A stretch of DNA of 64,000 nt from positions 90,877 through 154,876 of the forward strand of contig NZ_FOXH01000017.1 of NCBI RefSeq assembly GCF_900115665.1, in the 5' to 3' direction. The notes beneath the pieces are model-generated. The model was not told the origin of the DNA and ran no database searches. It saw nothing but the letters and a program-made list of their open reading frames with translations. The stretch's first letter is position 1. Each line of letters starts with the position of its first letter. The stretch is from Pseudarcicella hirudinis. Lineage in GTDB: Bacteria > Bacteroidota > Bacteroidia > Cytophagales > Spirosomataceae. Positions 9,221-19,075 of the stretch are shown here, one piece after another. The translations under genes were made by a program, and so were the position numbers.

Positions 9221-10112
9221 ACTTATAGCAAATGTTAAATCCCTCCGAAGGAGCTTTTACGATGACGGTGATAAAATCAATGAAACATGTATTGTTTATC
9301 ATGGCAAATTATTGAATACTTATGCCAGAATCATGAGACTTTGTAGCCATAACCAATGTTGAGTTATTGGTTTCCGAACAGATTAAAACCTGACTGACAA
9401 AGTAACTTTCAAAGGTAAATAACAAGAAACAAAAACCTATATTGTGAACAGAGTTGCTCATAGGAGAAGTGAATGTCTATCTACTTATTATCCGTATTAA
9501 TTTATTCCAAAATCTACTCTTAGGGTTCAGTATCATGATATGTTGATGGCTTTTTTATTTGATTAATTGGATATCAAAACTCAGCACGTCGATAGTTTCT
9601 GAATTTTTTTATATTTTTTCAACCAAAAAGAGTATGAAAAATCTATCATTGACTATTTCAGTATATAATGAAAAATATAAATCATCTTATTGAATATTTC
9701 TGAAGAATAAATAAGAAACTCCATGATTTTCAAAATCACAAATTAATGCTTAATCGATTAATTACTATAAAAACAAACATTAACAAAAGACATTATGATA
9801 TAAAAGCACAAAAGATAGAATAAACGCATTCCACTCCCATTCTATCAATCAATTTCATTTCAGAATAGATTTCGCACCTGATAAGTGCGCAGGCATTGTA
9901 TTGACAAATTTTAATTAAATTTCTTTAAACAGCTTATGAAAAACAACTTACAGTTTCTGAAAACAATACCGGATCACGGTGTATTCAGTATTTCCAACAT
10001 TTTCCTTGAAGAGATATATAGAGGAAAACGCATAAAACACATTACGTATATTAATATCTGTTAATACACAATTTCTCTAAAATATAATCTGAGAAACTTT
10101 TTTATAATCTCT
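9221..10112. other. Gene-poor gap between efflux operon and polysaccharide locus
   Basis: About 0.9 kb without a convincing gene. One broken frame (about 9231-9360, plus) encodes a protein-like stretch including YDDGDKINETCIVYHGKLLN and is followed by several in-frame stops, so it may be the remnant of a lost gene; I do not recognise it. A 42-codon frame at 9936-10064 has an ATG but no recognisable product. The right end must hold the leader and promoter of the lyase gene. Confidence 0.4.
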
Positions 10113-10136
10113 TTGAAAAAACAAAGCCTTATTGCT

Positions 10137-13100
10137 ATGAAAAAAATCAAATACTTAATTGTCTTACTGACAATGATTATTACCAATGCTAATATGCTGA
10201 ACGCCCAGACCTTTGTACATCCGGGAGGAGTACACTCAATGGCAGATTTGAATAGGATAAAAGCAAAAGTTTTAGCGCAGGAACACCCCTGGATTGATGG
10301 CTGGAATAATATGATTCAGGATTCAAAGGCTCAAAAAACCTATGTTGCAAACCCTTCTACAACCATAGGTGGTTCTAATGGTATTCGTCAACAAGCTGCC
10401 AGAGACGCAACAGCTGCCTATTATAATTTATTGCGTTGGCATGTAACGGGCGACACTACTTATGCCAGATGCGCTGTGAATATTTTAAACGCATGGTCTG
10501 GTAAAATTAATGCAGTTGTAACAGGCGAATTATTCCAATTACCGATTATGACAATGGTGCAGGCGGCAGAGATTGCCCGTACATATCCCGGTTGGGCTCA
10601 GGCAGATATAGATAGATTCAAGTATATGTGTCTTAATTACTTCTACCCTGCGTGTCATAATTTCATCGGTAGTTGCGGAAGTTGGTCTGGCTGGGATTTT
10701 CCTGCTGCTGCAAATATTCTTTATATCGGGATTTTTTGTGATGACCAGGCAAAATTTAATGAGGCCGTCGATTATTATAAAAATGGTGCCGGAGGTGGAA
10801 ATATCAACAACATGATTCCATTTCCTACCGGGCAAATAGCCGAAATGGGACGAGACCAGCCACATGCTGAGATTGGTCCGGGTTGTGCAGCAGAGTTTTG
10901 CCAGTCTGCTTATAATCAAGGCATCGACTTATTTAGTTATGCAAACAATCGATTATTAGCGGCATTTGAGTATTTCAGTAAACATAACTTGAATTACCCT
11001 GGCAGCTGGACAGAATACAACGATTGTGTCAATAATCATTTTTATTATCCGGCTTCTCTGTGGTCTAATAGAATTTCTGCCAATCCACAGCTTGAGATTG
11101 TCTATAATCATTATGTGGTGAGAAAAGGACTAAGTGCACCTTATACAAAAGCAATGCTTAAACTACGGGGTATTTATCCAACATCCGGCGAATACTCTGG
11201 TTATAATGCCTTGTCTTTTACGTTAGATGCTACCCAATCTCCTTTTACAACACTATCAACCCCAGCTGCTCCTACTAACCTAACTGCCAAAGCAAGTATA
11301 TCTCGAATAGAATTATCCTGGACACCTCCGGCAGGAGATGTCGCTAGTGGTTATGTTATACAACGATCAACCTCTGCCGGAAGTGGTTTTCAAACCATCG
11401 CAACCAATAATTATGAAATAAAACTAACTTATGTAGATAAAAATCTAACAAACGGTACAACTTACTATTACCGTGTTGCTGCCATCAATAGTGCAGGAAC
11501 GAGTAGCTATTCTTCTGTAATAAGCATTGCTCCTGTAAACGGCAGCGCTACAATGCCCCAGGATTGGGCATTAAGAGATATTGGTACAGTACCAGTTACT
11601 GCCACAGCTTCTTACAACAGTGTGAATAACAAAACATTTATCATAAATGGTACAGGGTCATCTTTTGGCGGTACTACTGACAGTCATGGTTATGCATATG
11701 TAAATGCATCCGGCGATTTTACAATCTCTGCTCGTTTACATGATGCAGATTTATCAGGGAGCAATGCAGATAGAATTGGTATCATTATGCGAGAATCTTT
11801 TAGTCCAAATGCTACAATGGCATCAATTGGTCTTCATGATAACGGTTTTAGAAAAGTATGGTTTACCCGCCGTACTTCGACCGGAGGGAGTGGGTCCTGG
11901 ACTAATGGAAATACACATACCTGGCTTACAGTATGGTTTAAGCTAAAACGTACGGGTAACGTCTTTACAGCATATCAATCACAGGATGGCGTAACATGGT
12001 TTGAAGTAGGTTCGGCTACAATTCCTATGTCAAGTTCTTCTTATTACGCGGGGTTATTTGTAAGTAATGGCTGGACAACTACATCTCCGACCACAGCATA
12101 TTTTGACAATATAGCAACCTCCGGGACTATACTAGCAGGTAATAATACTCCATCGACGCCAACAGGATTAAAGCTTAATCGTGCAAATAAAAAAGTAATC
12201 TTAAATTGGAATGCTGTAGAAGGTGCAACTTCCTATAATATAAAAAGAGCAAATTCAGGTACGGGTACTTATACCACTATTGGTACAGCAGCTACAAATG
12301 CCTATGCAGATTCAAGTATTACTTATTGCACTGCAAATAATGTTTTTTATGTAGTTTCTGCAGTTAATCAGTTTGGTGAAAGTTCAAATGCAACTGCCAA
12401 TAGTTTATCAATCCCGAATAAACTCTCAGGAACAATAATCGGTACAGCAGGTTCATGGGAAAACGTAGCCACTGCTACCAAGGAAGCAGCAATGGATGGC
12501 GATATTAATACTTTTTTCGATGCTGCTACAGGTTCAGCATGGGTTGGTTATGATTTAGGCGTTTTAGGTACTATCACAAAAATCAGCTTTGCTCCAAGAG
12601 CAACTCATCCAAGCAGAATGGTTGGTGGTATTTTCCAAGGTTCAAACTCTGTAGACTTTAGTAACCCAACGACATTGTTTACAGTTTCAACCGCACCAAC
12701 AGTCGGTACTATGACCGAACAAATCATCAATAATAACTCAACATTCAGATATATACGTTATTTATCACCTAATAATGGTTTTGGAAACGTTGCAGAAATT
12801 GAATTTTATGGTATTGCCGGCTATGCGCCACAAATTACCAGCCCTGCCAACATTATTACTTCCATAGATTCTATTGTAAATTATGTCATTGTAGCCAATA
12901 ATAATCCAACGCTAATATCTGCTTCTGATTTACCAACGGGATTATCTTTAAATACTTGTACTGGTATCATTACGGGAGCACCTACTCTTGCAGGAACATT
13001 TCCCGTTACTATTGGAGCTTCAAACGAATTTGGCTCAAATAATATCGCATTAACGATTGTAGTAAAAGAAAAACAAGTTATCAACTTTGGGCACATTTCA

Positions 13101-14540
13101 ACCAAATATATTGATGATTCAGATTTCGAAGCAGGAGCAATAGCTTCTTCCGGCTTAACCGTAACTTACATTAGCTCTGATACGACAGTCGCAAAAATTA
13201 TTGATAATAGAATACGCATTGTTGGAATCGGAAACGTAACCATCACTGCTTCACAGACAGGTAATACCACATATAATCCTGCTAGTGCGGTTTCCCAAAC
13301 TTTTACAGTACTATCAACTTTAAAAATCAAGTATCAGGATGGTGACGGAAACACTTCCAACAATCAAATTAAGCCATACTTAACTTTGGTGAATGAAAGT
13401 ACAAAGGCAATTCCATTGCATGAAATTACTATCCGTTACTGGTTTACACCTGAGAATTATACCGGTATTAACACTTTTATTGATTATTCGCCTATTGGCA
13501 ATGATAATGTAAAAATGACTTATGTTTCTTTACAAAAACCACGTAATGGAGCATTGGGCTATATAGAGTATAGCTTTCTATCATCTGCTGGTGACATAAA
13601 TGCCAATGCGACTTCTGGCGTTATTCAATCGAGATTGGCTAATGCCGATTGGAGTTTATTAAACGAAACTGATGATTATTCATGGCTAGATGCACCTTCC
13701 TCTGTTTTTCAAAATAAAATTACAGCTTACAGAAATGGGAAACTGATTTGGGGAACAGAACCTTCAGAAGCTACCTTTTTACGAAAAATCAATGTGTATG
13801 CAGATTCAAAAACAGTAGCTAACTATAATACAATAAGCACTTTTATGTCAATCAATAATGATGGGAATATTCAACTTGATTATAAGGATATAAAAGTAAG
13901 ATATTGGTTTACAAAAGAAGGAAACACTAATCTCAATGCTTTTTTTGATTATATTAAGCTAGGAAATGACAAAGTTTCCGGAAACTTTGTAAGTGTTAAT
14001 CCTACACGCCAAGGCGGAGATACTTACTTTGAAATAGGTTTCAACGAATCAGCAGGTACCCTATACCCTTTGTCTAATTCAGGTAATATTAACTATAGAA
14101 TAGCAAAGTCAGATTGGTCTGATTTTAATCAGAGTGACGATTACTCTTATTCCAATAATAATGCTTTATTATTAAATGAACACATAACATTATACCACAA
14201 AGGAATATTAATTGCTGGTGAGGAGCCTGTTTCAGCTATCGGAAACAATAGCCTCGTCGTAACGGGATCATCAGAAAGAAACCCGGCCCCGAATTTATAT
14301 ACTTATCCCAATCCTGTCAACAGTAATACCTGCTATGTAAAAATTGCAAGTGATATTATTCTCGAATCGGAAGTACAAATCCAAATCTATAATTTTTCAG
14401 GCGCGAAGGTTTTAACTAAAACCGTTTCAAACTCCGATTCAAATATTTTAGCGATAGATTTACCTGAATCTTTAACAAATGGAGTGTATCTTATTCAAAT
14501 AAATCAGTTACCAACTTCAAAAGTTATCTTACAAAGATAA
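10137..14540 (+). CDS. Giant secreted polysaccharide lyase (PL38-like) with twin CBM3 domains
   Basis: Start set at ATG 10137 instead of a TTG 24 nt upstream because it gives a clean signal peptide ending LNAQ; 1467 residues. Domains, numbered from the TTG: an alginate-lyase-superfamily alpha/alpha toroid (about 35-375, with HPGGVHSMADLNRIKAKV and EMGRDQPHAEIGPG, resembling PL38 glucuronan lyases); fibronectin III (383-475); a concanavalin-like DUF1349-type sandwich (480-670); a second fibronectin III (680-768); a discoidin/F5-8C-like domain (771-900); a putative Ig domain (905-983); another Ig-like module (987-1066); two family-3 carbohydrate-binding modules (1069-1217 and 1224-1371, each with a RYWFT strand and a late EP); and a type IX secretion sorting tail (1391-1475, YPNPV to the end). 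It should be exported and attached to the surface, where CBM3 holds it to crystalline plant polysaccharide. The exact substrate is uncertain. Confidence 0.85.
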   Translation: MKKIKYLIVLLTMIITNANMLNAQTFVHPGGVHSMADLNRIKAKVLAQEHPWIDGWNNMIQDSKAQKTYVANPSTTIGGSNGIRQQAARDATAAYYNLLRWHVTGDTTYARCAVNILNAWSGKINAVVTGELFQLPIMTMVQAAEIARTYPGWAQADIDRFKYMCLNYFYPACHNFIGSCGSWSGWDFPAAANILYIGIFCDDQAKFNEAVDYYKNGAGGGNINNMIPFPTGQIAEMGRDQPHAEIGPGCAAEFCQSAYNQGIDLFSYANNRLLAAFEYFSKHNLNYPGSWTEYNDCVNNHFYYPASLWSNRISANPQLEIVYNHYVVRKGLSAPYTKAMLKLRGIYPTSGEYSGYNALSFTLDATQSPFTTLSTPAAPTNLTAKASISRIELSWTPPAGDVASGYVIQRSTSAGSGFQTIATNNYEIKLTYVDKNLTNGTTYYYRVAAINSAGTSSYSSVISIAPVNGSATMPQDWALRDIGTVPVTATASYNSVNNKTFIINGTGSSFGGTTDSHGYAYVNASGDFTISARLHDADLSGSNADRIGIIMRESFSPNATMASIGLHDNGFRKVWFTRRTSTGGSGSWTNGNTHTWLTVWFKLKRTGNVFTAYQSQDGVTWFEVGSATIPMSSSSYYAGLFVSNGWTTTSPTTAYFDNIATSGTILAGNNTPSTPTGLKLNRANKKVILNWNAVEGATSYNIKRANSGTGTYTTIGTAATNAYADSSITYCTANNVFYVVSAVNQFGESSNATANSLSIPNKLSGTIIGTAGSWENVATATKEAAMDGDINTFFDAATGSAWVGYDLGVLGTITKISFAPRATHPSRMVGGIFQGSNSVDFSNPTTLFTVSTAPTVGTMTEQIINNNSTFRYIRYLSPNNGFGNVAEIEFYGIAGYAPQITSPANIITSIDSIVNYVIVANNNPTLISASDLPTGLSLNTCTGIITGAPTLAGTFPVTIGASNEFGSNNIALTIVVKEKQVINFGHISTKYIDDSDFEAGAIASSGLTVTYISSDTTVAKIIDNRIRIVGIGNVTITASQTGNTTYNPASAVSQTFTVLSTLKIKYQDGDGNTSNNQIKPYLTLVNESTKAIPLHEITIRYWFTPENYTGINTFIDYSPIGNDNVKMTYVSLQKPRNGALGYIEYSFLSSAGDINANATSGVIQSRLANADWSLLNETDDYSWLDAPSSVFQNKITAYRNGKLIWGTEPSEATFLRKINVYADSKTVANYNTISTFMSINNDGNIQLDYKDIKVRYWFTKEGNTNLNAFFDYIKLGNDKVSGNFVSVNPTRQGGDTYFEIGFNESAGTLYPLSNSGNINYRIAKSDWSDFNQSDDYSYSNNNALLLNEHITLYHKGILIAGEEPVSAIGNNSLVVTGSSERNPAPNLYTYPNPVNSNTCYVKIASDIILESEVQIQIYNFSGAKVLTKTVSNSDSNILAIDLPESLTNGVYLIQINQLPTSKVILQR

Positions 14541-14549
14541 TGTTTGCTG

Positions 14550-14585
14550 AATCAAGAGCTCCTTTGGAGTTCTTGATTCTATTTT
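14550..14585 (+). terminator. Terminator of the lyase gene
   Basis: Thirteen-position arms AATCAAGAGCTCC (14550-14562) and GGAGTTCTTGATT (14566-14578) with a 3-nt loop, then CTATTTTCT. Confidence 0.75.
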
Positions 14586-14750
14586 CTAATCGATTGTCAT
14601 TTGTATAAATCCTCCGCATTACCTCCTGCTTTCTTATCTCTCTAAAATAAAAATTTTATAAAAAACATAATGTAAGGGGTATCCAACCAAACGTATTGCA
14701 TCTTTCAATCACTAAAGTTATTTCGTAACAGTATCCGTAACAATAAAAGT

Positions 14751-16679
14751 ATGCGCAATTCCAGAATCTTATTTATTTGTTTGATTTTTTTATATCGACA
14801 GCTCTGTCAAGCACAGTCACATTATCCTGGCCAGCATCAAGGTAAATTTGCATTGAATGATAAATTTACTCCAGCGGTTTACGCTTTTGATTTGCACAAT
14901 GTCCGATTACTGGATGGTCGTTTTAAAGATAATATGCTGCGAGAACAAGCATGGCTCCGTCGGTTAAATACCAGACAATTATTACATAGTTTCCGCAACA
15001 ATGCAGGTATTTTTGATGCCAACGAGGGTGGATATTTTTTAATAAAGAAATATGGAGGTTGGGAATCTCTTGACTGTGATTTACGAGGACATACCACAGG
15101 CCATTTGCTTTCAGGATTGGCCTTGATGTATGCACAAACAGGTGATGAATACTACAAACTAAAAAGTGATAGTCTAGTAAAAGGTCTTGCCGAGGTACAA
15201 GCGGTGTTAAATCAAGAAGGCTATTTGAGTGCTTTTCCCCAAGAGCTTATCAATCGTAATATAGCAGGAAAAAGTGTATGGGCTCCTTGGTATACTTTGC
15301 ACAAAATATTTTCTGGCCTTATCGACCAGTATTTATATTGCGATAATCAACAAGCCCTTAACGTAGCTGAAAAAATGGGTATGTGGGCCTATAAAAAACT
15401 ACAAAATGTTGATTCTAATCAACGGTCAATTATGCTTCGCAATGAATTTGGAGGTATTAATGAATCTTTTTATAATCTATATGCTATTACCGGTAAGAAA
15501 GAATATCAGTGGCTTGGTCAATTCTTCTACCATAATGAAATCATTGATCTGTTAAAACAACGAAAAGATATTTTAGCTCCAAAACATGCCAATACCTTTA
15601 TCCCAAAGCTACTGGGACTTACTCGGAATTACGAATTAGATGGTCTGGGTGACAGCGATACTATTGCCAAATTCTTTTGGGATACTGTAATAGAACACCA
15701 TACTTTTGCCACAGGTAGTAATAGTGATAAAGAACACTTCTTCAAACCAGATGAGCTTTCTAAACATCTGACAGGTTATACAGGAGAAACCTGCAATGTG
15801 TACAATATGCTCAAACTTACTAAGCATTTGTTTACCCATACAAGGGAAATGAAGTATATTGAATACTATGAAAAAGCCTTATTTAATCATATTTTAGGTC
15901 AGCAAGACCCTGCTACGGGTATGGTTTCCTACTTTTTACCGATGTTAGCGGGAGCTCATAAAGTATACAGTACGCCCGAAAACTCTTTTTGGTGCTGTGT
16001 TGGCAGTGGATTTGAAAATCATGCTAAATATGGAGAGAGTATTTATTACCATGATGATAATGGCGTTTTTATCAATTTGTTCATTGCTTCCCAACTCAAT
16101 TGGAAAGAAAAAGGCCTGACGCTACAGCAAGAAACATCTTTCCCTGCATCAGGGCAAACTCGTTTTATAATTACAACAGCGCCTACTCAACCCTTGGCAC
16201 TTCATTTTCGTTTTCCCTCTTGGGCAAAATCTATGAGTGTTTTACTTAATGGGAAACCACAAAAAATCAAAACATCTGCGGGGAGCTATTCTACATTGTC
16301 AAGAATCTGGAAACCCAATGACATAGTAGAAATATCCTTTCCGATGGAACTTCAATTGAAGGCTACAAACGACAATTCCAGCAAAGTATCTATTACATAT
16401 GGCCCTATCGTGTTGGCAGGTAAGCAAGGTTCGGTACAAATGGAATCGCCAGCACCTTATTCAGACCCAAACAAATACAACGATTATTATACTTATCAAT
16501 ATAATGTTCCCGCTAATATAGTTACTAAGCTGGATATAAATAATCAGAACATAGCCGAATCAATCGAGGCAATGGCTGATCAACCACTTACGTTTAAGGC
16601 CAAAAAGGAGGGTATTATTTTGCAACCATTATATAATATCCACCACGAACGATATGTAGTTTATTGGGACTTAAAATAG
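14751..16679 (+). CDS. GH127 beta-L-arabinofuranosidase family protein
   Basis: A 642-residue secreted hydrolase (signal peptide ending near CQAQ) of the DUF1680/GH127 family, which removes beta-L-arabinofuranose or related sugars from plant glycans. The (alpha/alpha)6 barrel spans about 45-440 with VRLLDGRFKDNMLREQAWL, GHTTGHLLSGLALMYA and VWAPWYTLHKIFSGLID. The zinc-thiolate active site known for this family is preserved: Glu346 and Cys348 in TGETCNVYNMLKLTKHL, and Cys415-Cys416 in NSFWCCVGSGFENHAKYGES. Beta-sandwich domains follow. It lies between the lyase gene and a secreted alpha/beta hydrolase gene on the same strand and is probably part of the same degradation set. Confidence 0.92.
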   Translation: MRNSRILFICLIFLYRQLCQAQSHYPGQHQGKFALNDKFTPAVYAFDLHNVRLLDGRFKDNMLREQAWLRRLNTRQLLHSFRNNAGIFDANEGGYFLIKKYGGWESLDCDLRGHTTGHLLSGLALMYAQTGDEYYKLKSDSLVKGLAEVQAVLNQEGYLSAFPQELINRNIAGKSVWAPWYTLHKIFSGLIDQYLYCDNQQALNVAEKMGMWAYKKLQNVDSNQRSIMLRNEFGGINESFYNLYAITGKKEYQWLGQFFYHNEIIDLLKQRKDILAPKHANTFIPKLLGLTRNYELDGLGDSDTIAKFFWDTVIEHHTFATGSNSDKEHFFKPDELSKHLTGYTGETCNVYNMLKLTKHLFTHTREMKYIEYYEKALFNHILGQQDPATGMVSYFLPMLAGAHKVYSTPENSFWCCVGSGFENHAKYGESIYYHDDNGVFINLFIASQLNWKEKGLTLQQETSFPASGQTRFIITTAPTQPLALHFRFPSWAKSMSVLLNGKPQKIKTSAGSYSTLSRIWKPNDIVEISFPMELQLKATNDNSSKVSITYGPIVLAGKQGSVQMESPAPYSDPNKYNDYYTYQYNVPANIVTKLDINNQNIAESIEAMADQPLTFKAKKEGIILQPLYNIHHERYVVYWDLK

Positions 16680-16735
16680 TGGAATGGTTTAATATGAGTC
16701 AATTAATATAGTTACAAGTTAAAAGTATATTTTCT

Positions 16736-18328
16736 ATGCGACAAAAAATGGCCATTATTGGATTATTGATAATTAATTGCTGTTGCTCGGCTGTTGCTCA
16801 AGTATGGCAATGGTCAGCCCCAGTCGAGGGACTTATCAATGCCGAAACCAATGCTAACCCTCAGGCCTTTTTATGGATTCCTGAAAATTGTAAGAATGTA
16901 AGGGGAGTAGTAATAGGAATGCACAATATGGTGGAGGAAGGAATGTTAGAAAATACTAACTTTAGAAAAACGTTATCCAAAATCGGCTTTGCCGAAATTT
17001 GGGTAACGCCAGTTTTAGAAGTTCCTTTCGATTTTCATGGCGATGCTCCCAAACATTTCCAAACCATGATGAATTCTTTGGCTAAAGTATCAGGGTATAA
17101 AGAATTGGCTACTGCCCCGATTGTTCCTATCGGACATTCGGCTATGGCAACTTACCCTTGGAACTTTGCCGCATGGAACCCCCAACAAACGTTAGCGGTA
17201 GTCTCAGTACACGGTGATACTCCTCAAACCAACCTGACAGGATATGGACGGGCCAATGTTGATTGGGAGAATAGAAATATTGAAGGTATACCGGGTTTAT
17301 TTATCATGGGAGAATATGAATGGTGGGAAAAACGCCTCGAACCCGGGTTTAAACACGTAGCAAAATATCCTAAAACGCCCATTACATTCTTTGCCGATGC
17401 TGGTCACGGACATTTTGATTATAACGATGCGATGGTTGATTACGTAGGCTTATTTATAGAAAAAGCTGCCAAATATCGTTTGTCTAAAGAGAAAAATCGG
17501 TCCTTACGCCCTGTATATCCTCAAAATGGCTGGCTGATAGATCGCTGGCGAAAAGATAGTTTGCCAAAGACAAAGCCGCAACCTTACCATTTGTATCAAG
17601 GCAATAAGTATGAAGCATCCTGGTGTTTTGACGAAGCCCATGCCAAAGTTACAGAGGCATACTATGCCAAAGCCAGAGGGAAAAAAATACAATACTTAGG
17701 CTTTTTACAGGAAGGAAAAATACTCCTTCCTGTAAAAAATCATGCTGTATATCAACCAGGTTTCAAACCCTTGGCAGATGGCAATAGCTTTCAGTTAAAA
17801 GCATTTTTTACAGATTCATTACGTGAAAAAGCAGTTAGCGAACATCCTGAAACACCTTTATTGATTGATAGAATTTGTGGCCCGGTAAAAAAGTTGAACG
17901 ATAGTACCTTTCAATTAAGTTTTTATCGTATAGGCTTTAATAATCAAAAAAGAAGTAATAGTATTTGGCTACTTGCGCATAACGATGGTGATGATACGTA
18001 CAAATCGGCTGTACAACAATTAGAAATAAAGTTTCCTTTGAAAAATACACAAGGAACGGCTCAAAGCATTGCCTTCGGTATTATTCCAAATCAAAAAACT
18101 GGTGTTCGTTCAATTAACTTAAATGGCTTTTCCAGCTCAGACCTGCCAGTAAGTTATTATGTAAAAGAAGGCCCTGCCTATATTGAAAACGAACGCTTAA
18201 TTTTTACGAAAATTCCACCCAAAGCTAAGTTTCCTATAAAGGTTACGGTGATAGCATGGCAATACGGCATTGCAGGAAAAGTGCAGTCAGCCGAACCTGT
18301 AGAGCAATGTTTTGAAATATATCAATAA
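16736..18328 (+). CDS. Secreted alpha/beta hydrolase, polysaccharide-locus associated
   Basis: The 530-residue protein has a signal peptide (cleavage near AVAQ). Residues 40-255 form an alpha/beta hydrolase core: an oxyanion-type GVVIGMHNMVEEG, the nucleophile elbow PIGHSAMATYPW with Ser135, and a likely catalytic histidine in DAGHGHFDYND. A further 270 residues of mostly beta character follow, without a domain I can name. Such proteins are common in Bacteroidota polysaccharide loci, where esterase or glycan-deacylating roles are proposed, but no substrate can be given. It follows the GH127 gene by 56 nt on the same strand and probably shares its transcript. Confidence 0.7.
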   Translation: MRQKMAIIGLLIINCCCSAVAQVWQWSAPVEGLINAETNANPQAFLWIPENCKNVRGVVIGMHNMVEEGMLENTNFRKTLSKIGFAEIWVTPVLEVPFDFHGDAPKHFQTMMNSLAKVSGYKELATAPIVPIGHSAMATYPWNFAAWNPQQTLAVVSVHGDTPQTNLTGYGRANVDWENRNIEGIPGLFIMGEYEWWEKRLEPGFKHVAKYPKTPITFFADAGHGHFDYNDAMVDYVGLFIEKAAKYRLSKEKNRSLRPVYPQNGWLIDRWRKDSLPKTKPQPYHLYQGNKYEASWCFDEAHAKVTEAYYAKARGKKIQYLGFLQEGKILLPVKNHAVYQPGFKPLADGNSFQLKAFFTDSLREKAVSEHPETPLLIDRICGPVKKLNDSTFQLSFYRIGFNNQKRSNSIWLLAHNDGDDTYKSAVQQLEIKFPLKNTQGTAQSIAFGIIPNQKTGVRSINLNGFSSSDLPVSYYVKEGPAYIENERLIFTKIPPKAKFPIKVTVIAWQYGIAGKVQSAEPVEQCFEIYQ

Positions 18329-18342
18329 TAACACAAAGCCGC

Positions 18343-18910
18343 ATGAAACCATTCTGCATGATTATCTTCTGCCTGTACATGGCTAAAACTGTTTTTGCTC
18401 AAAGATCCTGCAAGCGTTTTGAACCCATTCCATAACAAGTACAGGCTTGGGTTGATAGTGGACAAAAGGAGCGGCTCTATTAACTGCTCACAAAAACAAA
18501 GTTGTTTATCAGTCATACTTTGGTAACATTGCTTTCGCATACTGCTGGTTATCCCGATTATCAGTCCAAATGTCGACCAACAGGCATACATAACACAGGA
18601 TTTGGTGGCTTCCGTCGCTAATATCATTCCACTTCCTGCAGATACTTTGGCGGGAACAAAATTTAAATCTGGAGAACTGGCCATGCAGGTGGCAGATTGT
18701 ATGGCAGAACTGGTAAGTGGCAAAAATCGGGAAGAACTTTTTCAAGAAAAAATAGCAAAACCTCCGGGAATGATACAAACACATTTTACCCCGGTAGATT
18801 CGGCAGGTGGACATGCTCCTATACCGGGAGGTGGTGAAAGGTCAACGTTGAATGATTATATTAGCATTGGAAGTGAGGAAGATTATGCCAGCATAAGTGA
18901 TAGTGACTAA
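18343..18910 (+). pseudogene. Decayed serine hydrolase (class C beta-lactamase-like)
   Basis: Pieces of one protein lie in different frames. At 18343 an ATG starts a signal-peptide-like MIIFCLYMAKTVFAQ that hits a stop after 30 codons. From about 18530 another frame reads LLSHTAGYPDYQ, matching the LLTHTSGLP landmark of beta-lactamase/PBP4-type serine hydrolases. From 18602 a third frame of about 100 codons reads LAGTKFKSGELAMQVADCMA, then LFQEKIAKPPGMIQTHFTPV, equivalent to the family's 'PGtkfxYsn...' and 'f.e.i..PLGM..T'. The segment with the catalytic SxxK is missing and the gene stops early at 18910, well short of the family's usual 350 or more residues. It is non-functional. It lies at the end of the plus-strand enzyme operon. 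Confidence 0.75.
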
Positions 18911-18960
18911 TCCATAAAAGCAAATTTATCGTTTAATCTGCTCTTATGGATTTATCGTTT
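18911..18960 (+). terminator. Hairpin terminator after the serine-hydrolase pseudogene
   Basis: Arms TCCATAAAAGCA (18911-18922) and TGCTCTTATGGA (18939-18950) pair at 11 of 12 positions, then TTTATCGTTTTATC. Confidence 0.6.
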
Positions 18961-19075
18961 TATCAAGGTATTTCTTTTGGCATTATTGCCTGACCTTCAT
19001 TTGCTTTAAGATTAATTGCTCATCATTTCTCTTTACTTCTAACATTCGTTCAACACATCATTTCTGAACAGTATT

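Noticed and set aside
9936..10064. A 42-codon frame with an ATG in the gap before the lyase gene
   Set aside because: It has no recognised product and no clear ribosome binding site; it is listed only as part of the gap.
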